In this document: piece after piece, positions 37,068-45,906 of the stretch | Numbering within the stretch: the first letter of the stretch is position 1 | Layout of the letters: each line of letters starts with the position of its first letter | Origin: Sinorhizobium sp. B11 | GTDB lineage: Bacteria; Pseudomonadota; Alphaproteobacteria; Rhizobiales; Rhizobiaceae | Reading direction: 5' to 3' | NCBI GenBank assembly: GCA_039725955.1 | Contig: CP091035.1 | Location: forward strand, 434,001 to 498,000 | DNA: 64,000 bases | Program-made: the position numbers and the translations under genes | Notes under the pieces: generated by a model | Seen by the model: only the letters and a program-made list of their open reading frames with translations | Databases searched by the model: none | Told to the model about the DNA's origin: nothing

Positions 37068-37292
37068 CTATCCCTCGTTTCCGTCGGAAACAAAATTGTC
37101 GGGCATAGTCTCGCGCACCGTGCGCAGCGCTCTCGCCTTTTCAAGCCAGTTCTTGTTCAAAACGTCCTCGATTGCGAAAACGACATCGTCGGCGCTCCAA
37201 TCGGCGTCCTCGAGTGCGCGGATGAGCGCGGTGAGTTTCTCGGTGATCACGCCAACCAGCTCGTCATCATCTGAGTGCCTTGATTGCCTCAT
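37068..37292 (-). CDS. Small unknown acidic helical protein, second gene of operon
   Basis: 74 aa from ATG 37292, with GGGAGG 6 bases upstream; an earlier opening in the frame is antisense-like. MRQSRHSDDDELVGVITEKL, then TALIRALEDADWSADDVVFA and IEDVLNKNWLEKAR: three charged helices, no membrane segment. No family recognised. It starts 16 bases after the first gene ends. Confidence 0.7.
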   Translation of the reverse strand: MRQSRHSDDDELVGVITEKLTALIRALEDADWSADDVVFAIEDVLNKNWLEKARALRTVRETMPDNFVSDGNEG

Positions 37293-37308
37293 CGAAACCT
37301 CCCTCGCT

Positions 37309-37623
37309 TCATTTTCCGGTGACGCGGATCGCGCCCGCATCCCCCAGGCTGCGCTGAACCGCCGGGATTTTGTCGGGTGGGATGTCGATGGACACCTCGA
37401 TGTCACCTTCGAGAGCGGCGTCATGGCGGACGCCACCGGGATGCGATGCATCGCCGCCCGACGCCATGGAACCGGCACTGTTGCGCTCTCCGTTTGGCTG
37501 TATGAAAATGTCCGGTCGGGAAATACCATGCTGCTGAACCAGATGTTCGACTGCAATGTCCGCCGCCTCACGGGTCTCAAACGTTGCCGTGATCGTTGTC
37601 GTACTGTCGTGCGCCATCTTCAC
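37309..37623 (-). CDS. Small unknown protein, first gene of stress-type operon
   Basis: 104 aa: TITATFETREAADIAVEHLV, then QQHGISRPDIFIQPNGERN, a Gly/Ser/Asp-rich loop, then DIEVSIDIPPDKIPAVQRSL and GDAGAIRVTGK. The beta-alpha start with EAADIAVEHL and the end with a second beta-alpha-beta suggest a ferredoxin-like or YflT-like stress domain split by a flexible insert, but no family can be named with confidence. EcfG-type promoter 27 bases upstream; heads a three-gene operon. Confidence 0.75.
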   Translation of the reverse strand: MKMAHDSTTTITATFETREAADIAVEHLVQQHGISRPDIFIQPNGERNSAGSMASGGDASHPGGVRHDAALEGDIEVSIDIPPDKIPAVQRSLGDAGAIRVTGK

Positions 37624-37649
37624 TCTCCGTTCATGACCTTGCTAACAGC

Positions 37650-37674
37650 AACCCCGAACCGACGTCGAAGTTCC
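37650..37674 (-). promoter_or_regulatory. EcfG-type promoter for the three-gene operon
   Basis: Minus strand: GGAAC (37674-37670), 17 bases, GTT (37652-37650), 27 bases before the start at 37623. Confidence 0.6.
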
Positions 37675-37830
37675 ACCTGTGCCGTCGATTCAAACGCCGA
37701 CTTTGCGGGCTTTCGTTATGATGCCGTTGATCTGCTCAGCGAGCAGACACCGTCCAGATGCGACGATCGGAAGAGCCCGCCAGGGGCTGGGCTTACCGCT
37801 GACATTGGCCGAAGTGAGCACAGGTTGCGG

Positions 37831-38034
37831 CAAAACGATACACTCGGCGTGCTGGAGGATTTCCACTGATCGCCAGGAATGGTCGGCTACTTCCCCACCT
37901 ATACGATCGGCAACATCATGTCCTTGCAGTTCTTCGCCGCTGCCCGCAAGAAGAGGGCAATCGAGTTGATGTTCCGGAGCTTGAAGAGCCCGAAGATCTC
38001 GTGCGCAGTTCCGCGTTCCCACCTTACCTTTCGA
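37831..38034 (+). pseudogene. M32 carboxypeptidase (Taq type) C-terminal relic
   Basis: Plus-strand reading gives QNDTLGVLEDFH, a TGA at 37867-37869, then SPGMVGYFPTYTIGNIMS, LQFFAAARKK. Intact M32 carboxypeptidases carry DVHWS followed by GYFPTYTLGN-x-x-AQFF, so the TGA stands exactly where Trp of HWS is expected. Upstream sequence with the HEXXH zinc site is absent. A degraded end of a metallocarboxypeptidase, directly before the BrnA gene. Confidence 0.65.
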
Positions 38035-38050
38035 ATAAAGGAAACAACCA

Positions 38051-38284
38051 ATGGCAACGACACGCCGCCGACCAATCAATCCGATGGACGCCGCCGAAGC
38101 GCTGTTCAAGCCGGCCAAGAAGACACCTGCGGCCGCCGCCGAGCGTCGTACAGTTCCTGTCGCGACAGCGACCATTTCGGTCCGGATCGACGGCGATGTG
38201 CTGGCCTTCATTCAGGAGGACGGCCCGGGCTGGCAGGATCGCATCAACGCAACGCTTCGCAAGGCGATGGATGCTTCGCGCTAA
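38051..38284 (+). CDS. brnA: BrnA family antitoxin (orphan)
   Basis: 77 aa. Basic Ala/Pro-rich N-terminus (RRRPINPMDAAEALFKPAKK) and a ribbon-helix-helix end: ATISVRIDGDVLAFIQEDGP, then GWQDRINATLRKAMDAS, the BrnA signature. BrnA binds the RNase toxin BrnT and represses the operon. BrnT is normally encoded directly upstream; here the upstream DNA is a carboxypeptidase relic and no BrnT is seen, so this is an orphan antitoxin. AAAGGAA lies before ATG 38051. It may be a remnant addiction module or an anti-toxin against related systems. Confidence 0.85.
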   Translation: MATTRRRPINPMDAAEALFKPAKKTPAAAAERRTVPVATATISVRIDGDVLAFIQEDGPGWQDRINATLRKAMDASR

Positions 38285-38306
38285 CTCCACCGTGAGGCAG
38301 AAGCGG

Positions 38307-41300
38307 CTATAATCTCAGCCCCAAAGTTTTCGTGCGTGAGAGCGATCGCTTCAGCTCCATCTGCTGCGTCAGCTTGGCCAGATGGCTCCGGTCTGCCAGG
38401 CGCACCACGTCGCGGATACGATCGATATCACCACTTTGTGGCTGGCCTACCCTCTTCAACTGAACTGCCAGATCCGAGGGGTCGGCGCGTCCGAAGCGTT
38501 TCTGCATTGCGCCTGCGGTATTCCTCGCTTCGTCAAGCGCCTGACGACCTTCCGGTGAGGCAAGCAACTCCGCGGTGGCCTTATCCTTGTCAGTGCGGGA
38601 AGCTGTATCAAGCCTTCGAAGCAGTTCCTCGGATCGACCGCTTAACCCTGGCACTGCAATCACATCCTGCTTGTCGCGCTTCCAGCGTTCGGAATTCGTT
38701 TCAGCCTCAAGACGGCGTTGCCAGGTCTTACCGGATTGCTCGACATGGCAGGCCAGTCCCTTGATGAGACCGAGGGCTTGCCGGCGTTCCGAATTGTCGC
38801 CGAACATGCCTGTCTTACCGACGAGCGGACCGAACGCTCCAGGCGAAGACCGGAGCTGTTTGCCGAGTTCAGCAGGATCCGCATTCCGATCGAGGATGCT
38901 TCTGCGCACTCCGTCCATAGCATTTTCTGGGTTCGCATATATCCGTGCGGCCAACGACTTTGTCGTTTCCCATTCGCGCTCGAAAGCCGGTAGCGCATTT
39001 GACCGCGCAATGTCCCCCACGCTCGTCTCATATCTCGAGATGGCCGGAATGAGAACTGGACGAGCGCCACGATGATCACCGCTGTCGAGACGGTCGCCAG
39101 CAGCCCGATCGCGATTGACCTTGGGTACCATTCGACGCGCCGTGCCGTCAGCATTCACCACGCGATCTGTTGGGCGCCGTAGCGGTGCCTCTCCATAGTC
39201 TTGCCGTCCCTTGCCCGCGTCCTGATGACTTTCCATCCCCCGCCGTACCTGGAGATCATTGCAGTAGTCGAGCGTCGTTTCCTTGACGCCTGATCGGCTC
39301 AAGATCTCGCCGAGCGATCGCGTGGTCTTGAACTCATCAAGCCCCGCATAAAGCTGCACGGCGTCGCGATGACGCGTCATTGCGACGTAGGTCAGATGCC
39401 GATCCATCGTCACCGACGCCAGCACGAAACTCCGATCGACCGTTGCACCCTGCGTCTTATGGATCGTCGTCGCATAACCGTGGTCAAAGGCTTGGTAACT
39501 ATTCACCGGTATCGTCACCTGGCGCTGTCCGTCTGATGTCTGCGCCTTGCCGTCGAGCCGAACCTGTATTGCGTCTGGCGCGACGGTGACGACCTCCCCC
39601 AACATGCCGTTCTTGACGCCGAGATCGCGATCGTTTTCCAGGAAAACGATGCGGTCGCCACGCGCAAAGAACCGCTTCCCGACGGAAGTCTGATAGCCAA
39701 GTTCATGGCCGCGGTCTTCCGATCCGCCGATGCCCTTTGCGAGTTCACCGCGCTCCTGCAGCGCGGCACGAATGTCGGCATTGATCGCGGCGACATCCCG
39801 GCGCCTATGCGCCATCGCAATGCGCGTGCCATCGGGATTGGCCGAACGATCGGCGACGTAATCGCCGACGATCGACCTCAGCAATTCATCCCGGTTGGGC
39901 CTCAACTGAACGCTACCATGCGCCTCATAGGCAGCGAGCCCTTCTGCCGTTCGATGCGAGGCAAAGTGGATCGACGCCTGTTTTTGCCAAGCGGCTTTCT
40001 GGCGTCGGACTTCCGACAGCTGCGCGTGACCGACAGCCTCGGTAATTGCCCGGAACGGGGCGCCGGCCCCGATCGCTTGCAGTTGCTCGTGATCGCCGAC
40101 GAGAACGAGCTTTGCGCCGGACCGATTGACCTCCTCGACGAAGCGCGCCAGCTGCCGGCTTCCCACCATTCCCGCCTCGTCGATGACGAAGACATCGCGG
40201 GCAGTGAGGCGACTGCGATCGGCCTGCCAGGAATATTCCCAAGACGCCAAGGTGCGGCTCGATATCCCCGACGATTCCTCGAGGCTCTCTGCTGCCTTGC
40301 CGGCGAGCGCCGCACCATGAATGCGATAGCCTTGCGCCTCCCAGGCCTGTCGAGCTGCTGCCAGCATCGTGCTCTTGCCGGCACCCGCCAGACCAACCAC
40401 GGCAGCGATTTGGCCTGGTCCCGTGACATGCTCGATGGCACTGCGCTGTTCAGCCGACAAACCCTGCCCCGGCGATCCGCTCGCCGCCTGGATCGACCTG
40501 TCCTGTTTGGCGATCGCCGCATTCACATGCCGCAATGCCACGGCATGCGTTTGGCGCCCGTTCATCGCCAGAGCCGACTTTGCCATCGCACTTTCGATGG
40601 CCACGATCTCGACCGTCGAATAGCGTGCCTCGCCATCACGGCCGCGAACGCCGGCATTGTCTGGTCTGAGTTCGACGAGCGCCTTTGATGCCATGACCGC
40701 GGCAAAGGCGTTCTGGAACGTCTGCGGATCGTCGTTGACATAGCGATGCAGCGTCCGGGCGATATCGTATTTGTTGAAGACGCTCTTCTCGTTGGTCAGC
40801 AGCCGCAAGATATCTTCGGGACGATTGCGGATGGCCTCGGCATTGCGGTCGGCCGATTGTGAAGACAGACGCGCCCGCGAGACGTCGCCTCCCTGCCGCT
40901 CGATCTGGGTCGCATGTACACCGACATGTTCGGTCGGCTCGATCGTGATCCCGGCCTCCAGATGCGAGCGATGGTCGATGCGGATATCGAGACCGGCGAT
41001 CGCAAGATGCCGGTTTGCAAGTTGCTCCCAGGTTTGCCGGATATCCTTCAGCTGCAACTGCGATGGCATTTGGTGATTGGCAAGCAGCCACCTGTTTTCC
41101 CGCTCGAGCAGGGTCTTGTCGCCGAGGCCGGATTCCGTCACCTGCCGCGTCGTCATCATCAGATGCGCATGGACGTTGCGGTTATCGCCGCCCTCGCCCG
41201 GCCGATGGATCGCAAAATCGACGGCCGTACCATAACGATGGGCAAGACCCGCGGCGAAGGCCCGTGTCAGCGCCAGACGTTGCCCGGAACTCAGTTCGTG

Positions 41301-41582
41301 AGGAAGGGCGACCTCGAATTCCCGGGCGACACGGGCATCGCTGCGCTTCTCCGCGCGCTCGGCGGCATTCCACAGCGCCGACCGCTTCTTCGCCCAATCG
41401 GCGTCGACGCCATCCGGCAGGACGATCTCGGCGTGCTCGACACCTTGGCGGTTGGAGAAGTCATGCACCAATCCATTCCGCTCGTTCTTAAGGCGCACGG
41501 CGGCGCGATAGGCGGCAGACGCAACCGCGCTGCGGCCGCCGCTGCGAGCGATCGGCTTCATGCTCACATGATAGATCGCCAT
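38307..41582 (-). CDS. traA: Ti-type conjugative relaxase-helicase TraA
   Basis: 1091 aa. Residues 1-220 are a MobA/MobL relaxase: MAIYHVSMKPIARSGGRSAV, the first-motif Tyr region, and HRPGEGGDNRNVHAHLM holding the His cluster for metal. The middle part is a TraI/RecD-like helicase with Walker A GLAGAGKSTML, Walker B VFVIDEAGMVG, and HKTQGATVDRSFVLASV with later helicase motifs. The C-terminal 250 residues are charged helix. It nicks oriT, stays bound to the 5' end and unwinds the strand. GGAGGAGG precedes ATG 41582. The companion traF, traB and traH genes usually found downstream in Ti plasmids are not present. Confidence 0.95.
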   Translation of the reverse strand: MAIYHVSMKPIARSGGRSAVASAAYRAAVRLKNERNGLVHDFSNRQGVEHAEIVLPDGVDADWAKKRSALWNAAERAEKRSDARVAREFEVALPHELSSGQRLALTRAFAAGLAHRYGTAVDFAIHRPGEGGDNRNVHAHLMMTTRQVTESGLGDKTLLERENRWLLANHQMPSQLQLKDIRQTWEQLANRHLAIAGLDIRIDHRSHLEAGITIEPTEHVGVHATQIERQGGDVSRARLSSQSADRNAEAIRNRPEDILRLLTNEKSVFNKYDIARTLHRYVNDDPQTFQNAFAAVMASKALVELRPDNAGVRGRDGEARYSTVEIVAIESAMAKSALAMNGRQTHAVALRHVNAAIAKQDRSIQAASGSPGQGLSAEQRSAIEHVTGPGQIAAVVGLAGAGKSTMLAAARQAWEAQGYRIHGAALAGKAAESLEESSGISSRTLASWEYSWQADRSRLTARDVFVIDEAGMVGSRQLARFVEEVNRSGAKLVLVGDHEQLQAIGAGAPFRAITEAVGHAQLSEVRRQKAAWQKQASIHFASHRTAEGLAAYEAHGSVQLRPNRDELLRSIVGDYVADRSANPDGTRIAMAHRRRDVAAINADIRAALQERGELAKGIGGSEDRGHELGYQTSVGKRFFARGDRIVFLENDRDLGVKNGMLGEVVTVAPDAIQVRLDGKAQTSDGQRQVTIPVNSYQAFDHGYATTIHKTQGATVDRSFVLASVTMDRHLTYVAMTRHRDAVQLYAGLDEFKTTRSLGEILSRSGVKETTLDYCNDLQVRRGMESHQDAGKGRQDYGEAPLRRPTDRVVNADGTARRMVPKVNRDRAAGDRLDSGDHRGARPVLIPAISRYETSVGDIARSNALPAFEREWETTKSLAARIYANPENAMDGVRRSILDRNADPAELGKQLRSSPGAFGPLVGKTGMFGDNSERRQALGLIKGLACHVEQSGKTWQRRLEAETNSERWKRDKQDVIAVPGLSGRSEELLRRLDTASRTDKDKATAELLASPEGRQALDEARNTAGAMQKRFGRADPSDLAVQLKRVGQPQSGDIDRIRDVVRLADRSHLAKLTQQMELKRSLSRTKTLGLRL

Positions 41583-41621
41583 CGCCCTCCTCCTTTTTTC
41601 GGGCCGCCCGTCCCGCGCCTT

Positions 41622-41652
41622 GAGTTGCCCCGCAACTCGTAAGTGCGCCCTT
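41622..41652. other. Origin of transfer (oriT) with RSF1010/Ti-type nic core
   Basis: A perfect inverted repeat, GAGTTGC (41622-41628), CCC, GCAACTC (41632-41638), is followed at once by GTAAGTGCGCCCTT (41639-41652). RSF1010 and Ti-type oriTs have the same plan: inverted repeat, then TAAGTGCGCCCT as nic core. It lies between the divergent traA and TraD-like/traG genes, the location known from Ti plasmids. Confidence 0.85.
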
Positions 41653-41739
41653 GTGCCTTCCTCGTCTTCGCTCCTCAGGCCTTGGTGGGAGCATGCCGCA
41701 CGCGCTTAATGCCGTCCTAGGCCGATCGCCCCGACGCTA

Positions 41740-41761
41740 CTACTCGCAGATCTGCGAGTAG
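41740..41761. promoter_or_regulatory. tra-box-like palindrome (possible TraR quorum-sensing operator)
   Basis: A perfect 22-base palindrome whose inner 18 bases are ACTCGCAGATCTGCGAGT. The Agrobacterium tra box is ATGTGCAGATCTGCACAT; the ten-base core GCAGATCTGC is identical, flanks differ. Position between divergent tra operons is that of the Ti tra box. No traR, traI or traM in this window. Confidence 0.6.
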
Positions 41762-41869
41762 CCGAACTGCCACCCACCGTTGCATCATCCAGACATGCGA
41801 TCGTGGGCGGCCATCATCCGGATACCCGTTCGGGCCATCGCTCGAAACATCAACAGAAAGAGGATATCC

Positions 41870-42202
41870 GTGGCTCGCAAAACGATCGGGGAACGACTGG
41901 CGCAGCTCGAGGCCCAGCGAAAGACGTTGCAGATCCGACTTTCCAAGCAGGAGCGCGCCATCGACACGCGCCGCAAGGTGTTGATCGGGGCGCTGGTCCT
42001 CTATCGGCTGGAGAACAATCGCGACATTCAGATTGGTGGAGGACTGGCCGGCTGGCTGAGAGCCGAACTGCCAAAATTCCTGACTCGCGACGGGGATCGT
42101 AACCTGTTCGACGACCTCCTGAAGCCTGTGGCGAAGGAGACCGTCGTCGGCAACAGCGGGACCAGCAGCGACGGAATGAGCGATGACAGGAGTGTCCCAT
42201 GA
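41870..42202 (+). CDS. TraD-family conjugal transfer protein
   Basis: 110 aa from GTG 41870 (MARKTIGERLAQLEAQRKTL), chosen over the upstream ATG at 41780 because GAGG lies 6 bases before and the extra residues fall in the regulatory region. A coiled-coil half, then KQERAIDTRRKVLIGALVLY, the TraD core that also occurs in Ti TraD, and IQIGGGLAGWLRAELPKFLT. Probably an accessory relaxosome protein acting at oriT. Ti plasmids have separate traC and traD; this single protein may combine both. The stop overlaps the start of traG (ATGA). Confidence 0.8.
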   Translation: MARKTIGERLAQLEAQRKTLQIRLSKQERAIDTRRKVLIGALVLYRLENNRDIQIGGGLAGWLRAELPKFLTRDGDRNLFDDLLKPVAKETVVGNSGTSSDGMSDDRSVP

Positions 42203-43887
42203 TCCTCTATACCGGCGTGATCAAGATCGCCCTCGCCAACATGATGCGCATGGCCGCTCGCGACCCGCTCTGGGCCATTGTCGCGCTGATCACCTTTCCA
42301 GTGCGCTCTGCCAGGTCGTTCGTGATGGGAGCGACCGGCTATTTCATCGTCATCTTCACCGTCGCTTTCGGCAGCGACTATGTCCTGCGCGTGATGCTTG
42401 GGGTCGGCAAAGGCGATATCCTCTGGCATATCGGCAACTGGACCTTCCTGCTCTTTGCCGTCCTGCTGCTGATCCGCCTGCTGACGAGCCCGCTGATTGC
42501 CCATTTCGCTACCGCCGGTGATGCCGACACGCATGGGACGGCGCGTTTCGCTTCCGCCAGGGATATCGCACCGCTGACAAGGTGCGACCATGGGCTGCTG
42601 ATCGGCCGCGCTCCTGGCAGCGGGCGGCCCATCCGCTATGACGGGCCGGCGCATCTTCTGACCATGGCGCCGACGCGCAGCGGCAAGGGTGTCGGCACGA
42701 TCATCCCGAACCTTCTGACCGCGGATCGTTCGATCATCTGCGTCGATCCGAAGGGTGAGAATGCGAAAGTCGCCAGGGACGCGCGCCAGAGCTTCGGGCC
42801 AGTCCATTGTCTCGATCCCTTCGCCGTGACCGGCCAGCCGTCTGCCGCCTTCAATCCAATGGACGGACTTGATCCTGACGGCTTCGATATAGCCGAAGAC
42901 ATCTCGACGCTTGCCGATGCGCTGGTGTACGACGAACCGGGCCTGTCAGGCGACGCGCATTGGAACGAGGAAGCCAAGGCACTGATTGCGGGCCTGCTGC
43001 TCTATGTGCTGGCAAGCCAGCCGGAGGAGCGGCGCACGCTGACGACGCTCAGGTACATGCTGACGCTTTCGCCTGACGCCTTCCGTGGCCTGCTCGATGC
43101 GATGCAGGCCAGTGACGCGGTCAACGGACTTGTTGCGCGGGCCGCCAATCGGCATCTCGGCAAGTCGGACCGCGAGGCGAGCGGTGTTCTGTCGGCGGCT
43201 CAGCGCCACACGCATTTCCTCGACAGCCCGCGCATGGCCGAGGTTCTCGCACGATCGGATTTCCGCTTCGGTGACCTCAGGGCAAACAGGGCAACCGTCT
43301 TCCTCGTGCTGCCGCCGGACAGGCTCGCCGCCTATTCGCGTTGGCTGCGTCTGCTCGTCGCCCAAAGCCTGACTGACATGGCACGCACGGCACCGTCGCT
43401 GCCGTCACCCTCGCCTCCTGTTCTTTATCTTCTCGACGAATTCGCAAGCCTCGGTCATCTCGCCCCGATCGAACGGGCCATGGGACTGATGGCAGGCTAC
43501 GGCGTACAGCTCTGGCCGATCGTCCAGGACATCCATCAGCTGCGCGCCACCTATGGCCAGCGTGCCGGTACGTTCTTCTCCAATGCGGGCGTGCTGCAGG
43601 TCTTTGGCGTCAACGATCATGACAGTGCTCGACTGGTGTCGGATCTGCTCGGCCAGGAAACCGTGGTGTTCAACACGGCGGCACGCGCGCTCGACTCGGA
43701 AAAGAGCGGTCTGTCATTCGCAGAACAGCATGTCGGTCGTCCTTTGCTGACACCGGACGAGGTCCGCAACCTGCCGACTGGCGCCGAACTCCTATTCATT
43801 GCAGGCCGGCAGCCGATCATGGCCACCAAGCTGCGTTACTATGCCGATCCCGAGTTCGCGGATTTGTTCTCAAGACCGGAAGATTGA
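42199..43887 (+). CDS. traG: Type IV coupling protein TraG (VirD4 family)
   Basis: 562 aa. N-terminal membrane helices (about 25-60 and 85-105), then an ATPase domain with Walker A APTRSGKGVGTI and Walker B VLYLLDEFASLG. GYGVQLWPIVQDIHQLRATY and FGVNDHDSARLVSDLLG are typical of TraG. It links the relaxosome to a type IV secretion channel and pumps DNA using ATP. Slightly shorter than Ti TraG (about 630-660 aa) at the C-terminus. No trb/virB channel genes are in the window, so the plasmid is either mobilised in trans or encodes the channel elsewhere. Confidence 0.95.
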   Translation: MILYTGVIKIALANMMRMAARDPLWAIVALITFPVRSARSFVMGATGYFIVIFTVAFGSDYVLRVMLGVGKGDILWHIGNWTFLLFAVLLLIRLLTSPLIAHFATAGDADTHGTARFASARDIAPLTRCDHGLLIGRAPGSGRPIRYDGPAHLLTMAPTRSGKGVGTIIPNLLTADRSIICVDPKGENAKVARDARQSFGPVHCLDPFAVTGQPSAAFNPMDGLDPDGFDIAEDISTLADALVYDEPGLSGDAHWNEEAKALIAGLLLYVLASQPEERRTLTTLRYMLTLSPDAFRGLLDAMQASDAVNGLVARAANRHLGKSDREASGVLSAAQRHTHFLDSPRMAEVLARSDFRFGDLRANRATVFLVLPPDRLAAYSRWLRLLVAQSLTDMARTAPSLPSPSPPVLYLLDEFASLGHLAPIERAMGLMAGYGVQLWPIVQDIHQLRATYGQRAGTFFSNAGVLQVFGVNDHDSARLVSDLLGQETVVFNTAARALDSEKSGLSFAEQHVGRPLLTPDEVRNLPTGAELLFIAGRQPIMATKLRYYADPEFADLFSRPED

Positions 43888-43978
43888 GTTGCTGACATCA
43901 GCAACGTGAATCGGTCAGGCCGGATCGATTCACAAATGTCGTTGGACGTCGCGAACGCTCATCTGCGATTCTGCCGGC

Positions 43979-44227
43979 ATGAGCACGCAACCCTATCATC
44001 TCTATGCAGAACGCATCGACCCGTCGAAGAACATGGCGCGCTACTATGCGCTGTCGATCGAGCCGACGCTGTTCGGCGAGACATCATTGGTCCGCAGCTG
44101 GGGACGGATCGGCAGTCGCGGTCAGCGGCTGGTGCACCTCTTCAGGACCGAGCCGGAAGCAGTCGAGCTTTTCCTCGAAATTCTGCGCGTCAAGCGTGGT
44201 CGAGGGTATGAAGCAAGAACGTTCTGA
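43979..44227 (+). CDS. WGR domain protein
   Basis: 82 aa, essentially one WGR domain: HLYAERIDPSKNMARYYALS, then LVRSWGRIGSRGQRLVHLF with the name-giving W-G-R, and AVELFLEILRVKRGRGYE. WGR domains occur in PARPs and bacterial DNA-associated proteins and probably bind nucleic acid. Free-standing copies are common next to conjugation genes on rhizobial plasmids. No obvious ribosome site better than AUG context at 43979. A bidirectional terminator follows after 75 bases. Confidence 0.92.
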   Translation: MSTQPYHLYAERIDPSKNMARYYALSIEPTLFGETSLVRSWGRIGSRGQRLVHLFRTEPEAVELFLEILRVKRGRGYEARTF

Positions 44228-44300
44228 TTGGCTTCAGGTCGGGCGGCGTCTACCTGCATATCTCGAGTTTGGATTTTTCGAACGAGCTGACGCAGAAACG

Positions 44301-44337
44301 AAAAAAGCCTGCCGCGGGAGGAGGTGCGGCAGGCTTT
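44301..44337. terminator. Bidirectional Rho-independent terminator
   Basis: GCCTGCCGC (44307-44315) pairs with GCGGCAGGC (44326-44334). It is flanked by AAAAAA on the left (T-run for the minus strand) and TTT on the right. Separates the tra/WGR unit from the leftward LysE unit. Confidence 0.8.
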
Positions 44338-44848
44338 CGAAAAGAACCGAACAGCGACTGGGAGGAGGAGTGCCGCTGTTCCTCCAGACAGCCTGGGAGG
44401 AGGAGAGGCCGGTCTGGAACTCGAAGCGTTGCGGAAGGAGGTGCATCGCTTCGATGTGTTTATCTGTATCGCCGACCACTGACAATTTCTATTGCTTATG
44501 CTGCACTGCACCTATGCGAAATTTGCAGCTAAGCGTTACTATCGCGCCCACCACGGAGGCACTTATATCCGTGCGCTTGATACAGGAATTCAGCGATTAG
44601 ACCGGAACCGCGGCGCCCAGGAATGCATGCCCACCTGATCCAGGCAGCGGCACCTCGTCGAGGTGCCCATGCTGACAGCACATGAGACCGCCTTCTCAAC
44701 CAGAAAATGCCTGTTTTAAAGGCAGATTTATCAAGTCTAGTGGAGGAAATTGTACGTACCAACAACTCCCGAGATGCGATAGTCGGCAGATGGCGCAGAG
44801 GGCTACCGATCGCGCCAATTGATGGCCCGACCAGTGCGATGTAAGACG
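44338..44848. other. Intergenic, about 510 bases, nothing recognised
   Basis: No supported gene, repeat or site. Confidence 0.4.
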
Positions 44849-45187
44849 TCAATGCAGTTCGAAGGATGCCGGCGCATTCCTGACCAGCATTGCCTGTGAC
44901 ACTTTTGCAAAGAGCATGTCGAATTGTGCCATCAGATTCGCGAACTGCTCATCGGCAAGACCGATGATCTCGACGAAACCTATTGATGTACTGACTACGA
45001 TCCGGTCAAGCTGGTGCTTGTTGGGGAAAAGGCCGCACACAGCGTCGCAGTCAGCAAGCAGTTCCAGAGCTTCAACGATGTCTCTCAGGAGACGACGACG
45101 AGCATGGGCCGATATCTGGTGCGGCATGTGCCGAGCCCGTCGGATCTGAGAAACGACTACGAATGACATCAGGTTCTCCATGAGCAT
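44849..45187 (-). CDS. Unknown protein downstream of LysE
   Basis: 112 aa, MLMENLMSFVVVSQIRRARH onward; mixed helix/strand with RRRLLRDIVEALELLADCDA, DRIVVSTSIGFVEIIGLADE and QFDMLFAKVSQAMLV. No signal peptide; no domain recognised. Its ATG at 45187 lies 2 bases after the LysE stop codon (TAG 45192-45190), so the two are translationally coupled. The GAGGTG ribosome site sits inside the end of the LysE gene. It might modulate the exporter or the ECF system upstream, which is a guess. Confidence 0.6.
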   Translation of the reverse strand: MLMENLMSFVVVSQIRRARHMPHQISAHARRRLLRDIVEALELLADCDAVCGLFPNKHQLDRIVVSTSIGFVEIIGLADEQFANLMAQFDMLFAKVSQAMLVRNAPASFELH

Positions 45188-45189
45188 CT

Positions 45190-45822
45190 CTAAGACACCT
45201 CAATCCATCCGACTGCCTGAAAGGCACGCACCAGCATCGACACGGCGATGATAACGATAAAGAGGCCGGCTGCGCGATTTGCCAGTGTTAGATGTCGAAG
45301 GCTGAGGTGACGCCTCAGCAACGAGACTGCCGTGGTGAGCGCAAACCACCATGCCATCGAACCTGCAAAGACGCCGATGACAAGGAGTTCGGTGGTCATT
45401 GAAACGCCGCCAGCGACAGCTGTCAGGGCGGCGGCACACAGAGCAGGCGTCAACGGATTGAGGAGCCCGAACCCCAGCGCATCACAATAGTTCCGGGCGA
45501 GACTGGCCGGCTTTCGGACGACCGATGCGAGATGCAAATCACGGCTCCAGATCCTCCAGGCGAAATAAGCCAGAACCAGCCCCGAGGCGAATGTCAGCAA
45601 TGCCGCGGCCTTCGGATCCTCAAAAGATTCGAACCCTGCCGCCACGACCAGCGTGCTATAGGCCAGGTGGACCGTGGCGACGCCGAGCCCCGTCGCCACG
45701 CCCGCCCTCATGCCATCGGCGAGTGTCCGTTCAACGAGATACAAGCTGGTGGGACCAAAGGGAATCGCGATCGAGAGGCCCGCCCCTGCTCCCGCCAAAA
45801 CAGACGTCGCAATTCCACTCAT
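45190..45822 (-). CDS. LysE family amino-acid exporter
   Basis: 210 aa from ATG 45822 (MSGIATSVLAGAGAGLSIAI), with GGGGGAA upstream; the frame opens at 45843. Six membrane helices. The LysE/RhtB motif appears as SIAIPFGPTSLYLVERTLAD near the N-terminus, and FGLLNPLTPALCAAAL in the middle corresponds to the family's N-P-x-x-x segment. It exports amino acids or analogues across the inner membrane. Located 85 bases downstream of the anti-sigma gene on the same strand, so it may belong to the ECF regulon. Confidence 0.88.
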   Translation of the reverse strand: MSGIATSVLAGAGAGLSIAIPFGPTSLYLVERTLADGMRAGVATGLGVATVHLAYSTLVVAAGFESFEDPKAAALLTFASGLVLAYFAWRIWSRDLHLASVVRKPASLARNYCDALGFGLLNPLTPALCAAALTAVAGGVSMTTELLVIGVFAGSMAWWFALTTAVSLLRRHLSLRHLTLANRAAGLFIVIIAVSMLVRAFQAVGWIEVS

Positions 45823-45906
45823 AGGTTCCCCCACCGATGGCACTGGTGATGAAACCTGCCCGGAGGAGGATTTATTCGCGACAAGCGCGAATTTTTTTTG
45901 CTTTTT

